Positions 17,038-26,429 of a stretch of 64,000 nucleotides of DNA are shown piece after piece. Every line of letters begins with the position of its first letter. Position 1 is the first letter of the stretch. Source of the stretch: Bacillota bacterium (GTDB lineage: Bacteria > Bacillota > Bacilli > Paenibacillales > UBA4045); NCBI GenBank assembly GCA_023441055.1, contig JAEZQY010000061.1, forward strand, positions 62,001-126,000. The letters run 5' to 3'. The notes beneath the pieces are model-generated. The model worked only from the letters and a program-made list of their open reading frames with translations. It had not been told where the DNA came from and did no database searches. Made by a program: the position numbers and the translations under genes.

Positions 17038-19311
17038 TCATATGTTTAATTTACGGTATTGCCCAGGTGTCAGGCCTTCCCTCTTTTTAAAGCGTTCAAT
17101 AAACTTGGATTCTCCAACATAGCCGACTTCCTGCACGATGTTCCGGATCGTTTTGTCTGTTTCCACTAGCAGTCGTTTGGCCTCCTCATGTCGTAATTGA
17201 AAAATATATTCCGTGAACAAAATACCGTAATGCTCTTTTAGAAAGCGGCTGACGTAAGAAGGAGACAATTGAAAATGCTCGGCTATATAACTGAGCGACA
17301 AGTCCGGCGAACGATAGTGGGTTTGAATGAAGCTAAGGATTTGCTCGCCCAGGAGGGAATACTGCTTTTCCTGTATTCGATGCGCATGTTGGCATATCAG
17401 CACGATTATCTCCTGCACCGTTTCTTTCAGATCGTCAAGATGCTTGAATTCGGCTGCTTGCTTGATTAGATCAACTTGTCCTTCGATTTGCATCTCCCGC
17501 ATTACTTTGGCTATGGAATTGATCAGGTCCATGCACACCAAGCGGAGCATCAGATAGGATTTTTCCTGCGCGCGGATATATTCAATGGTAGCTTGCAGCA
17601 TCTGCTCCGCGATCTGTTCATCGCCCTGCTTCAAGCTCTGAATAAAGCGCAGATGTTCAGCAGCGGGAAGCCAAAGCTGGTTCTGGTCCTCGAAGTGTCT
17701 GACATCTTCGAAGTAAATGATGCTTTCATTGCCTACAATCATGCGATAATCTGAAGCACTGGAAGCTTCAATGAATGAACTGTTCATCCGATTGATATCG
17801 TCGTACAGGTTGCCGATTCCGATAGATGTCTGAATCCGATAACGTTCTTTCATGTGTGTTCGAATGTAATCCGCAAATTCCTGCTGAATGTTACGCGGCT
17901 GTAATTCGATCTTCGAGACGCATACGATGATGGCGTAGGTGAAGCGTTCCATCAGCTCTAGCCAATATACCCGAAGGTTCGGAATTTCAATCCTCGCGAG
18001 CCATTCCGATATTTGTTCCACATCCCTTGACGGTAGGGATCTAATGTCAGCAAGCTCCAAGGATAGCTTTGCCACAAAGAAGTGCTCGCCCTCCTGAACA
18101 GGCGGCAGGTTCTCAGTAGCACGAATGGACTCCCAGACTTCCTGGTTTGCGTGTTTCCCTCGGATTAACTGGTATAGAAACTGATCCCGTACATATTTGA
18201 ATTGACTTTCGACTTGCCAGTTCAACTCCTGATTCTGTCGATGTGTGGTCATCCACATGTCCTCTATATACTGAAATTCGTTGTTAGTTGCCTGCATGGG
18301 ATTGGAGAAATGCGCTTTGATCTGTTCAAGCAAGCGATTGATCGGTTGGTAAAATCGGTGTGACAAAAGCATGCTCATTCCGGTGCCGATAAACAGGAGA
18401 ATGACTGCTATTGTTAGTAGGAACGACCTCATATTGATTACGCGGGATAAAAATTGATCCGTTGGTATGGCTGCGATGATGGACCATCCTAGCTTGTCTG
18501 AACGCACGACAGAGAAGGAGTATTGTTCGTTGTGTACATGAGCTTCATAGATGCCATCCTCTTTGAACAACGACGTGTCGGCTAATAATTCCATACTGGA
18601 AAGAGGAAGCGTGTTACTCTTAGCGGCAATGACGTGGTCGTTATCATCATAAATGAGCAAATGCCCGTTAAAACCGCCCAGAGATTGATCGAACAGCTCG
18701 GTCAGATGGCTCTGATCGAGTACAAACACGACTGAACCATAATATAGAAGGGAATTAAAAGGGATGGGCAGCATATAAGCCAGCAGGCGAGGTTTGTCAT
18801 CCTGTTGCGTATATGCCATATTGATCGGCATAATGGTAGGGCCCTCCAACTGATCGAGAACCACCTGTAAATCATTCCCTATAGATGAGGGAAACACATA
18901 GCTGTAATCGGTCAGTGCTTGGAACGAACTGAGGCCGTTTGACGTGTACAAATTGCCGTCCCCCTGGTAATACAGGAGAATATCTTCAATAAGCGGATTG
19001 TACGCTTTATAATTGCGTAGGATGTTGGCCGTCTCATTGGAGCGATATACTTCCAGACGGGTGTAATAAGGTGTTAATTCCGGATTACTGGATATGTTTA
19101 CTGACAATCTTTCCAGTCGATTCATCGTTCGTTCAAATTCATTTTTAGCAAGGATCAACCTGTCCAATGTCGTTGTCTCGATCTGTTGACGAAGTTGCAC
19201 CACAGCATTGAAGTACAACAGACTGCCCAATATAACAAAAGGAATGAAGTAGCTTAACAGGAAGGATGCCCAAAACTTCTTTTGCAATGTCATAAAGGGT
19301 TTCTTTTTCAT
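17038..19311 (-). CDS. Membrane-bound AraC-family regulator with extracellular sensor
   Basis: 757 residues with AAGGAG before the ATG. A membrane helix (about 13-35), an extracellular Cache-like sensor (about 40-285), a second helix (about 290-312, SFLLTIAVILLFIGTGMSMLL region), a HAMP-like segment, a linker, and a C-terminal AraC DNA-binding domain with two helix-turn-helix motifs (about 655-757; LSYIAEHFQLSPSYVSRFLK and IRNIVQEVGYVGESKFIERF). This architecture is common beside Lpl-type importers in Paenibacillus and couples extracellular sugar or binding-protein sensing directly to transcription. Its likely target is the importer operon immediately downstream. It is divergent from the GntR/LacI-type repressor gene. 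Confidence 0.9.
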   Translation of the reverse strand: MKKKPFMTLQKKFWASFLLSYFIPFVILGSLLYFNAVVQLRQQIETTTLDRLILAKNEFERTMNRLERLSVNISSNPELTPYYTRLEVYRSNETANILRNYKAYNPLIEDILLYYQGDGNLYTSNGLSSFQALTDYSYVFPSSIGNDLQVVLDQLEGPTIMPINMAYTQQDDKPRLLAYMLPIPFNSLLYYGSVVFVLDQSHLTELFDQSLGGFNGHLLIYDDNDHVIAAKSNTLPLSSMELLADTSLFKEDGIYEAHVHNEQYSFSVVRSDKLGWSIIAAIPTDQFLSRVINMRSFLLTIAVILLFIGTGMSMLLSHRFYQPINRLLEQIKAHFSNPMQATNNEFQYIEDMWMTTHRQNQELNWQVESQFKYVRDQFLYQLIRGKHANQEVWESIRATENLPPVQEGEHFFVAKLSLELADIRSLPSRDVEQISEWLARIEIPNLRVYWLELMERFTYAIIVCVSKIELQPRNIQQEFADYIRTHMKERYRIQTSIGIGNLYDDINRMNSSFIEASSASDYRMIVGNESIIYFEDVRHFEDQNQLWLPAAEHLRFIQSLKQGDEQIAEQMLQATIEYIRAQEKSYLMLRLVCMDLINSIAKVMREMQIEGQVDLIKQAAEFKHLDDLKETVQEIIVLICQHAHRIQEKQYSLLGEQILSFIQTHYRSPDLSLSYIAEHFQLSPSYVSRFLKEHYGILFTEYIFQLRHEEAKRLLVETDKTIRNIVQEVGYVGESKFIERFKKREGLTPGQYRKLNI

Positions 19312-19395
19312 GGTTTAACTCCTTCAAATGTAATTCGTTCATGACAGTAAATATCCACTTACATTACGACTGAACGGGCTTACTGTCAACTGGAC

Positions 19396-19409
19396 TTTAA
19401 GCGCTTACA
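19396..19409 (-). promoter_or_regulatory. Candidate cre site (CcpA)
   Basis: Minus-strand TGTAAGCGCTTAAA matches 13 of 14 positions of the cre consensus TGWAANCGNTNWCA. It sits in the divergent region between the AraC-type and GntR/LacI-type regulator genes, where catabolite repression of the locus would be expected. Confidence 0.5.
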
Positions 19410-19454
19410 TAGTTCTCGTAGTGTTCTGCTTCGATATAGCTTGAAGGATAGCAT

Positions 19455-19469
19455 ATGTATAACGTATAC
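19455..19469. promoter_or_regulatory. Candidate operator for the GntR/LacI-type repressor (autoregulation)
   Basis: ATGTATAACGTATAC contains the inverted repeat GTATA-ACG-TATAC, 45 bp before the repressor start. A closely related site lies upstream of the GH106-like gene at 20765-20780. Both resemble the AraR-type operator pattern (TGTACGTACA). Confidence 0.5.
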
Positions 19470-19513
19470 TTATACTACGAAAAACTAATATGCACGTAAG
19501 GGGCGACTAGCTA

Positions 19514-20620
19514 TTGAATCGCATGCCGTTATATCATCAAGTTTACAATATTATTAAGGAATATATCAAAGACGGGAAATTCACTGCCGATCAACCGCTC
19601 CCTAATCAAATTGAACTGGCCAAGCAATTTAAGGTTAGCGAGATCACGATGCGCAGAGCGCTTACTGAATTAGCCAACGAGGGCTGGGTATTGCGGACGA
19701 GAGGCAAGGGCACGTATATTAATAACCATGCTACAGATGGCAAGAATACTGCCCGTGATATCCGTCCGTTTACACTGAAGCAAATTTATTTAGCATTTCA
19801 GATGAACACACTTATTTTCATGGATCAGCGGTTTCAAAGTGATCTCATCTCAGGCATTCATGATTTTTGCGAGCAGTATGGCATTCGTTTTCGGTTATGG
19901 GAAATCGATGGGGATGAAAAATTGCCGATCGATGAACATACAGGCATCATTTTAATGCCTCAATATCACATGTCAATCCAACAATTGCAAACATGGAAAG
20001 AGACAACTTCACGTTTAATTACTGTCCACGTTTATTTCCCACATCTACATATACCCTATATTATTAGTGATAATTTAACCGGAGGATATAGCGCTACACA
20101 GCATTTGATCTCGCTCGGGCATCGGCGCATAGGGATAATATTGTCGGGTAACTCAACTCTCGATCTAAACCAGGACTTTTCATTCAGGTTACAAGGATAT
20201 CGCCTGGCGTTAGATCATAACAAGCTGGAATTTGATGAATCAATGGTTAGTGTTGTGCAAGGCGATCAAGAATTGGAGAGTATGGGCAAAGAGGGCACAG
20301 AGCAATTGTTCGCACTGGAAAACCCGCCAACAGCGGTGTTTGCAACAAGCGATTTAAAAGCGTTTGGATGCATAAGAGCTTTGCGTGATAAAGGTATCCG
20401 GGTACCCGAAGATGTCAGCGTTGTGGGTTACGATGATATGAAGGTCAGTCAATATATATCGCCAGCGTTGACGACAATCGATCAGAATAGTTACCAGATG
20501 GGATGGCGGGCCTGCGAAGTTCTTACGTTTGAGTGGGATGAAGGCTGGAGAAAGGCGCAGTACAAAGATGAGATTGTACCTAAACTGATTGTCAGGGAGT
20601 CCACTGGTCCACGATCTTAA
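19514..20620 (+). CDS. GntR/LacI-hybrid transcriptional repressor (AraR-like)
   Basis: 368 residues from a TTG start with AAGGGGCGA upstream. Residues ~1-70 form a GntR winged helix (LPNQIELAKQFKVSEITMRRALTELANEGW...RGKGTYI). Residues ~90-368 form a LacI/periplasmic-binding-type sensor domain (GGYSATQHLISLGHRRIGIILSG, PTAVFATSDLKAFGCIRAL, VSVVGYDDMKVSQYISPALTTI). This fusion is the AraR architecture. It lies directly upstream of the two rhamnosidase-family genes and divergent from the importer block. Repeated GTATACGTATAC-like sites before itself and before the GH106-like gene fit repression of that pair, relieved by a sugar released from the glycan. Confidence 0.9.
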   Translation: MNRMPLYHQVYNIIKEYIKDGKFTADQPLPNQIELAKQFKVSEITMRRALTELANEGWVLRTRGKGTYINNHATDGKNTARDIRPFTLKQIYLAFQMNTLIFMDQRFQSDLISGIHDFCEQYGIRFRLWEIDGDEKLPIDEHTGIILMPQYHMSIQQLQTWKETTSRLITVHVYFPHLHIPYIISDNLTGGYSATQHLISLGHRRIGIILSGNSTLDLNQDFSFRLQGYRLALDHNKLEFDESMVSVVQGDQELESMGKEGTEQLFALENPPTAVFATSDLKAFGCIRALRDKGIRVPEDVSVVGYDDMKVSQYISPALTTIDQNSYQMGWRACEVLTFEWDEGWRKAQYKDEIVPKLIVRESTGPRS

Positions 20621-20640
20621 CAATGGGATGAAGACTCTAA

Positions 20641-20667
20641 AAGACTGTAACCGACAGTCTTTTTTTT
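20641..20667 (+). terminator. Rho-independent terminator of the repressor gene
   Basis: AAGACTGT stem, short loop and ACAGTCTT stem followed by eight Ts, 20 bp after the repressor stop. Confidence 0.9.
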
Positions 20668-20764
20668 GTTTGTATCAAGTGTGTTCAGTATTCAAGCTTT
20701 CAATTGATCGTATAGACAGAGTGCAACGATATTACAGTTGACTAACATTTGATAAGTGATTATT

Positions 20765-20780
20765 ATGTATACGTATATAC
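20765..20780. promoter_or_regulatory. Candidate operator upstream of the rhamnosidase genes
   Basis: ATGTATACGTATATAC contains the palindrome TATACGTATA, 28 bp before the GH106-like start. It shares the core of the site before the repressor gene (19455-19469). Confidence 0.5.
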
Positions 20781-20807
20781 TTTTAATAGAGTATAGGCGG
20801 AAATTGG

Positions 20808-23800
20808 ATGATGGAAGAATGCCTAGAAATCACTAATCTATTATTCGGAAAAAGAGGTGTTATGTTGGATATGGTTAATCATAAAGTGGATTCGAAAACG
20901 GTGGAAGAACTGTACAAATTGTTTCAGCATCCTAGTGCGCAGTACCGCGGCAAGCCACTTTGGTCCTGGAATGGAAAGCTGGATAAGGATGAGTTGCTCA
21001 GACAAATACACGTTTTAAAGGAAATGGGTTTTGGCGGTTTTTTTATGCATTCGCGAACGGGATTGGCTACGGAGTATTTGGGTGAAGAATGGTTTGCATT
21101 CATCAATGCTTGTACAGACGAGGCAGAGAAGCTTGGTTTAGAGGCATGGCTATACGATGAAGATCGCTGGCCTAGTGGATCAGCAGGCGGAAAAGTGACG
21201 GAAAACCCTCGGCATCGGATGAAGTCCATTCAAATGCATCGGATGAAAGCACAGAATTTTATGTGGTCCGAACAGATGATAGCCGCATTTTCTGTTAAGC
21301 TGCAAGGGGTCGATTTACACGATTACAGTCCAATTTCCAGGATGAATATCCCCGATTTGGATCAGGGTGATGATGTGCTGGCGTTCACCATTGAGGAAAT
21401 GGCCAGGTCCAACTTTTATAACGGCAATACTTATCTGGATACACTGAATGGCGAGTCCGTTCAACAATTTATAGCCTCCACACATGAACAGTACAAGAGG
21501 CACAGCGGAGATCGACTAGGTCATTCGATTCTGGGCGTGTTTACAGATGAGCCGCATCGCGGCAGGTTGATGTCGAGCTTTGGCTCCAGCCCAGGCGAAG
21601 AGAATGACGCTTTGGAATATTCAGTCCCCTGGACCTATGCATTGTTTGATCATTTTGAAAAAGCGTATGGCTATGATTTGAAGAACAGGCTGCCTGAACT
21701 TTTCTTCAACTACCGCGGCGCTAAAGTTTCACCATTGAAATGGCAGTATGTCGAACTGGTTCAACAAATGTTTATCACCCACTTTGTTAAACCGATTAAT
21801 GAATGGTGCAAAGCAAATAACCTAGCCCTCACGGGCCATATGCTGCAGGAAGACTCACTTGCTGCGCAAACGGCTATGTGCGGCTCGGCGATGCGATTTT
21901 ATGAGCATATGGGTTATCCGGGCATTGATGTCCTCACCGAACATAATCGGAATTTCTGGATCGCCAAACAAGTAACCTCTGTGGCCAGGCAGCTAGGGCA
22001 GCCATGGCGCCTGTCTGAATTGTATGGGTGCACCGGCTGGCAGATGCCGTTCGAATCGCACAAGATGGTCGGTGACTGGCAGGCGCTCCTGGGCATCAAT
22101 TTTCGCTGCCACCATTTGTCCTGGTACACGATGCAGGGAGAATCTAAGCGGGACTATCCCGCCAGCATTTCGCATCAATCCGCCTGGTGGAAGGAATACA
22201 AATATGTGGAAGATTACTTCTCCAGACTGGGTGTAGCTATGTCGGGAGGAACATCCGTCTGCGATACGTTAGTGCTCCATCCGATCGAGAGCGTGTGGTG
22301 CCAAGTGTACTCCGGCTGGTCTGCAGGGCTGCATGCGCGCGATGAGGCAATTGTGAAGCTGGAGCAGCAATTTGTTTCCTTGTTCCATTGGCTGACCGAA
22401 GCCCATATTGATTTCGATTACGGGGACGAGGAGATGATGTCTCGGCTTTGTAAAGTAGAAACTGACGAAACAGGCAGAGCTTGCCTAAAGGTTGGCGAGG
22501 CGGTATATCGCCAGATCATTGTGTCGGGTATGACAACGATTCGCTCTACGACACTGCATATTCTGGATACGTTTATGCGCGCAGGAGGCCATGTGCTGTT
22601 CGCAGGTGAACCTCCCGAGTATGTAGATGCGGTAAAGAGCGATAAAGCGATCATCATGAGCGGACAAGCGGATGCAGTCGCCTTCAAGCAACAAGATCTC
22701 ATCAAAGCCTGCGTGCTGCATGTGGACAGAATGGTCAACGTGCAGAACAGCCAAGGCGACCATGTGGAGCAAATTTATGTGCAGGTCAGAGAGGGCGAGG
22801 ACTACAAACTTGTTATGTTGCTTAATGTGGATCGCGAAAACCACTATGATCAACTGACCATCACGATTCAGTCGGACGGATTTGTGCAAGAGTGGGACAG
22901 TACAACTGGCGAACGATACGATACATACAACAGTGACGACGGTATCATTCGTTGCACGATGAATTTCCCGGCCGGCGGTGAAAAGCTGCTTATCATCACT
23001 TCACAGCGCAATGATTCACTTGACAAGAGGGTTAGCTGTGTTGAGAGAAATGCATGGACAGTCGATAGTGTCTTTGATTACACACTTGATGAATCTAACA
23101 TTTGCGTGCTCGATTCGGCAAGCTTTCAGATTGATGATGGGCCGTGGCAGCCGGAAACAGAAATTCTACAAATCGATCGGCGCGTCAGAGAGGCATTCGG
23201 CATTGAATATCGTGCCGGAAATATGGTGCAGCCGTGGTTCGCTGGCGACCAGGAGTTTGAAGCAAAGGGTAGAGTTTCTCTGAGATTCGAGTTTGATGTC
23301 CATGAACTTTCAGCCAAAACGCTTGAATTAGCCATGGAGCAGCCGGAACGCTTCCAGATGAAACTTAATGGACTTCCAATCAATTCCAACGGACAACGGG
23401 GTTGGTGGGTAGATATTTGTTTCAAAAAAATAGAGATCCAAGGGGAACACCTGCAGATCGGTAAAAACATAATTGAGATCTCAACTGATTTTCACCAGGG
23501 AATCGATTTGGAGGCGCTATATCTCCTGGGGAACTTTGGTGTCGCATTGGAAGGTAACCGCAAGGCGATAATTAGCTTGCCTGCTTATCTGACGATAGGA
23601 GATTTAAGCCAGCAGGGACTACCGTTTTATTCTGGGAAAGTCACCTATCGTGTGCCTGTTGACTACAAGCCGGCGAATGGTGAGGAAAGTGTGTTTTTGG
23701 AGTTGGAGCAAATTGGAGGCGCCTGCGCTAAAGTAAATCCCGAAGGCAGCACACCCACCATGATTGCATGGAGACCCTACGAGGCAGATATTACAAATCA

Positions 23801-23999
23801 ACTGAAAGAGAATCGCTGGATCGATCTGCAAATCATATTGACACGGCGTAATACGTTCGGACCACTACATCAAATTCCGCTGTATGCACCTGATTATGGT
23901 CCGGAAAACTTTGTTACGACAGGATCGAATTTTACCGAAACATATAATCTTGTGCCTGCTGGCTTATTGTCGTCACCTCGCATTAGTATTAGGTCTTAA
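20808..23999 (+). CDS. GH106-like glycoside hydrolase (probable alpha-L-rhamnosidase family)
   Basis: 1063 residues from the ATG at 20808 (AGGCGG upstream); an in-frame ATG at 20862 with AAGAGG close by is an alternative. The N-terminal region carries the family opening: PLWSWNGKLDKDELLRQI, then FGGFFMHSRTGL and LYDEDRWPSG, which place it in a GH106-related TIM-barrel group. The C-terminal ~400 residues look like beta-sandwich domains. There is no signal peptide, so it acts on imported oligosaccharides. It is directly followed by a GH78 rhamnosidase and preceded by the candidate repressor operator. Exact linkage specificity is unknown; other GH106-like proteins may not be rhamnosidases. Confidence 0.75.
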   Translation: MMEECLEITNLLFGKRGVMLDMVNHKVDSKTVEELYKLFQHPSAQYRGKPLWSWNGKLDKDELLRQIHVLKEMGFGGFFMHSRTGLATEYLGEEWFAFINACTDEAEKLGLEAWLYDEDRWPSGSAGGKVTENPRHRMKSIQMHRMKAQNFMWSEQMIAAFSVKLQGVDLHDYSPISRMNIPDLDQGDDVLAFTIEEMARSNFYNGNTYLDTLNGESVQQFIASTHEQYKRHSGDRLGHSILGVFTDEPHRGRLMSSFGSSPGEENDALEYSVPWTYALFDHFEKAYGYDLKNRLPELFFNYRGAKVSPLKWQYVELVQQMFITHFVKPINEWCKANNLALTGHMLQEDSLAAQTAMCGSAMRFYEHMGYPGIDVLTEHNRNFWIAKQVTSVARQLGQPWRLSELYGCTGWQMPFESHKMVGDWQALLGINFRCHHLSWYTMQGESKRDYPASISHQSAWWKEYKYVEDYFSRLGVAMSGGTSVCDTLVLHPIESVWCQVYSGWSAGLHARDEAIVKLEQQFVSLFHWLTEAHIDFDYGDEEMMSRLCKVETDETGRACLKVGEAVYRQIIVSGMTTIRSTTLHILDTFMRAGGHVLFAGEPPEYVDAVKSDKAIIMSGQADAVAFKQQDLIKACVLHVDRMVNVQNSQGDHVEQIYVQVREGEDYKLVMLLNVDRENHYDQLTITIQSDGFVQEWDSTTGERYDTYNSDDGIIRCTMNFPAGGEKLLIITSQRNDSLDKRVSCVERNAWTVDSVFDYTLDESNICVLDSASFQIDDGPWQPETEILQIDRRVREAFGIEYRAGNMVQPWFAGDQEFEAKGRVSLRFEFDVHELSAKTLELAMEQPERFQMKLNGLPINSNGQRGWWVDICFKKIEIQGEHLQIGKNIIEISTDFHQGIDLEALYLLGNFGVALEGNRKAIISLPAYLTIGDLSQQGLPFYSGKVTYRVPVDYKPANGEESVFLELEQIGGACAKVNPEGSTPTMIAWRPYEADITNQLKENRWIDLQIILTRRNTFGPLHQIPLYAPDYGPENFVTTGSNFTETYNLVPAGLLSSPRISIRS

Positions 24000-24015
24000 A
24001 AGAGGGGGGAGAGCG

Positions 24016-26349
24016 TTGGACAAGGTATCATGCATATGGCATCCGCAAACATCGCGAAATGTGAATGTATATGTGGCATTTCAGACTGCTATACACATTC
24101 AGGATGAAGAACAGGTGAGCATTCGCATTTTCGGCAGCAACCTGTACAGGGTCTATCACAATGGGGAACATCTTCTGGATGGGCCCGCCCGGTTTGAAGA
24201 GCGTCATCCTGAGTTTGATGAACATGTCACCTTCCTAAAGTCGGGGCGACATCTATTTACCGTAATTGTTCACTATTACGGGACTTCCACACGGATGACA
24301 TCGGCGAGTATTCCACCCTTTCTACAATTTGCAATACGAAATAACGAAGGGAACGTGAAGCTGTTCTGGAAATGCAAGGAGGTGACAGCATATGAGCACT
24401 TAGGTCGCCGAACGAATGAACAGTTAGGGTGGATGGAACATTGCGATATGAGAATATTGCCTGATTGGGGAGAGGCGTTTATGGAGTCATCTGATTGGGT
24501 GGATCCGATTAATGTCGTGAATCCACTAGGTGACGCATACTATCAACCGAAGACCATTCGTGATTGCCTAGCTTTGCCTGTTGATGCCCAGGGGCTTGCC
24601 AAAGGGCGATATATCAATAGATTTGGATATGAGCATGATGATCCACCCGTTCGATTCCTGCTCCGTGATCTGGCGCCGACCATTCCAGCAGAAGGAGTAT
24701 GGTATCGTTTTGATTTTCAAAAGGTGGGACTTTATCGTCCGCAAATTTATTTGGATGTGCCGGAAGGAACCTGGATCGAAGTCGGCTACAGCGAGGCCTT
24801 GATAGATGGCAGGGTCAGTCCCTTCATCTCTTTGTCGGCCAGTCCGTCGTGTCATCTGGATCGCTGGATTTCCAAATCCGGTAAGCAACGGCTGGAAACG
24901 TATTCACCTCGTGGTTTCCGCTATTTAGAGCTTCATATATCTGCTCGAGAGGAGCAAATTAGAGACTTGAATGTCACGGCCGAACAGCGAACCTATTATG
25001 ATGTTCCAATGGGAACGTTTACTTGCAGCGACCCGTTGCTGAATCAAATTTGGCGGTTATGCATCGAAACACTCCGTACGAATAGTGAAGATGCGTTGGT
25101 AGATTCGCCGACCAGGGAGAGAGGGCAGTGGTTAGGGGATGCTGTTGCGGTTGGAATGGAGATGATGGCGGTGTCATTTGGAGCGATGCCCTTCATCCGA
25201 CGCAGCTTGTTGCAGGCAACTTATTGTAAGAACGAGGATGGGGTGGTTGCTGGGCTTTATCCGGGTCAACAAGTCTATGTATCTTCCTATTCGCTTATGT
25301 GGATTAGCGGTTGTTTACGGTACTACCATCTTACCGGCGATTTGAGTTTGCTGAAGGAATGTTATGCGGCGGCGCAAGAGACAATGCAGGGCTTTCTTGG
25401 GAAAATGACCAATTGGGGCATAGTAAACTCTCTTCTGTGGGACTTTCTGGACTGGGGTCACGAAGTAGAGGGGAACACCGTTAATGCGGGTATAAATTTG
25501 TTGGTGCTGCAGGCTTTACGAGATATTCAGCAATGGGAGCGTCTATTAGGAAGGGAAGAGGCGGCGGCTGAACGACAACAACATATTGATTCTCTGCAAG
25601 CGGTTATCTTGAATAAGTACGTGACAGACGATGGATTGTTGGCTAAAGCGATTGTGCCACAAGACATTCATGATGCTTCGAGGTTAACGAATGGGTATCA
25701 TGCCACTGTTCTAGGCAGTTTATTACATTTGTTCGATTCATCTGCCAAGCCAAAGGCGCTGACATTTATAAAAGAACATATGATGAATTGTTTTCCTAAT
25801 GATGTCGATGCACCCCGATTAAGTAGTCCGAGTGCAAATAACAGCAGACTCATTACACCGTATTTTGCTCATTTTGCTCTTCAGGCTCTGTGGGAAGCAG
25901 GCGAAACGGAATTCGTCATGGAGCAGTATCGTGTTTGTTGGGGGTGGATGCTCGCACAAGGGGTGACGACACTAATGGAAGTGTTTGACCCCAGATGGAG
26001 TCATTGCCACGCTTGGTCAGGCGCACCTGCCTGGCAATTGTCCAGATATGTGCTTGGGCTTTTTGCAGACGATACGGGGGATCCGGGCAGTTTCCGCTGG
26101 CATCCGCGACCAGGCAAGCTGGATTATGCGGAGGGGCATATTCCGTTGCTTCACGTAGAAGGCGTCATCCATATGAAGTGGCAACGGACCAACGATGGAT
26201 GGATCTATGATCTGGTATGCGATGTTCCGATCCGTTTGCTTCTTACATCTCATTATAATATTGGAAGTCTGGTGGTCGATGGTGCATCGCATAATAATAT
26301 TGCATCCGAAGTTATAGTGAATAACAGGATGAGTTTGATCTTTAGCTAG
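24016..26349 (+). CDS. GH78 family alpha-L-rhamnosidase
   Basis: 777 residues from the TTG at 24016, preceded by AGAGGGGGGAG; the open frame extends further upstream into the previous gene but without a better start. The N-terminal half is beta-sandwich domains; the (alpha/alpha)6 barrel follows from about residue 330. The signature SPTRERGQWLGDA places the general-acid Glu at residue 368, equivalent to the DERxGW motif of characterised GH78 enzymes. The C-terminal segment SHCHAWSGAPAWQLSRYVLG is also typical. It is cytoplasmic and would release L-rhamnose from oligosaccharides. Only 16 bp separate it from the GH106-like gene, indicating one transcript. Confidence 0.92.
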   Translation: MDKVSCIWHPQTSRNVNVYVAFQTAIHIQDEEQVSIRIFGSNLYRVYHNGEHLLDGPARFEERHPEFDEHVTFLKSGRHLFTVIVHYYGTSTRMTSASIPPFLQFAIRNNEGNVKLFWKCKEVTAYEHLGRRTNEQLGWMEHCDMRILPDWGEAFMESSDWVDPINVVNPLGDAYYQPKTIRDCLALPVDAQGLAKGRYINRFGYEHDDPPVRFLLRDLAPTIPAEGVWYRFDFQKVGLYRPQIYLDVPEGTWIEVGYSEALIDGRVSPFISLSASPSCHLDRWISKSGKQRLETYSPRGFRYLELHISAREEQIRDLNVTAEQRTYYDVPMGTFTCSDPLLNQIWRLCIETLRTNSEDALVDSPTRERGQWLGDAVAVGMEMMAVSFGAMPFIRRSLLQATYCKNEDGVVAGLYPGQQVYVSSYSLMWISGCLRYYHLTGDLSLLKECYAAAQETMQGFLGKMTNWGIVNSLLWDFLDWGHEVEGNTVNAGINLLVLQALRDIQQWERLLGREEAAAERQQHIDSLQAVILNKYVTDDGLLAKAIVPQDIHDASRLTNGYHATVLGSLLHLFDSSAKPKALTFIKEHMMNCFPNDVDAPRLSSPSANNSRLITPYFAHFALQALWEAGETEFVMEQYRVCWGWMLAQGVTTLMEVFDPRWSHCHAWSGAPAWQLSRYVLGLFADDTGDPGSFRWHPRPGKLDYAEGHIPLLHVEGVIHMKWQRTNDGWIYDLVCDVPIRLLLTSHYNIGSLVVDGASHNNIASEVIVNNRMSLIFS

Positions 26350-26384
26350 ATCGTGCATGTGGAATCTTACTCCGTCATATAATA

Positions 26385-26414
26385 AAGCCGCCTGCATGGA
26401 ACAGCAGGCGGCTT
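26385..26414. terminator. Terminator between GH78 and RND genes
   Basis: An 11-bp perfect stem (AAGCCGCCTGC / GCAGGCGGCTT). On the minus strand it is followed by TATTATAT, so it best serves the RND gene, but can act on both convergent genes. Confidence 0.8.
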
Positions 26415-26429
26415 CACCAGGGTGTGGAA

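Noticed and set aside
8669..26349. Complete ulvan utilisation locus
   Set aside because: No ulvan lyase or GH105 gene is present, so only a sulfated rhamnose-containing glycan is suggested.
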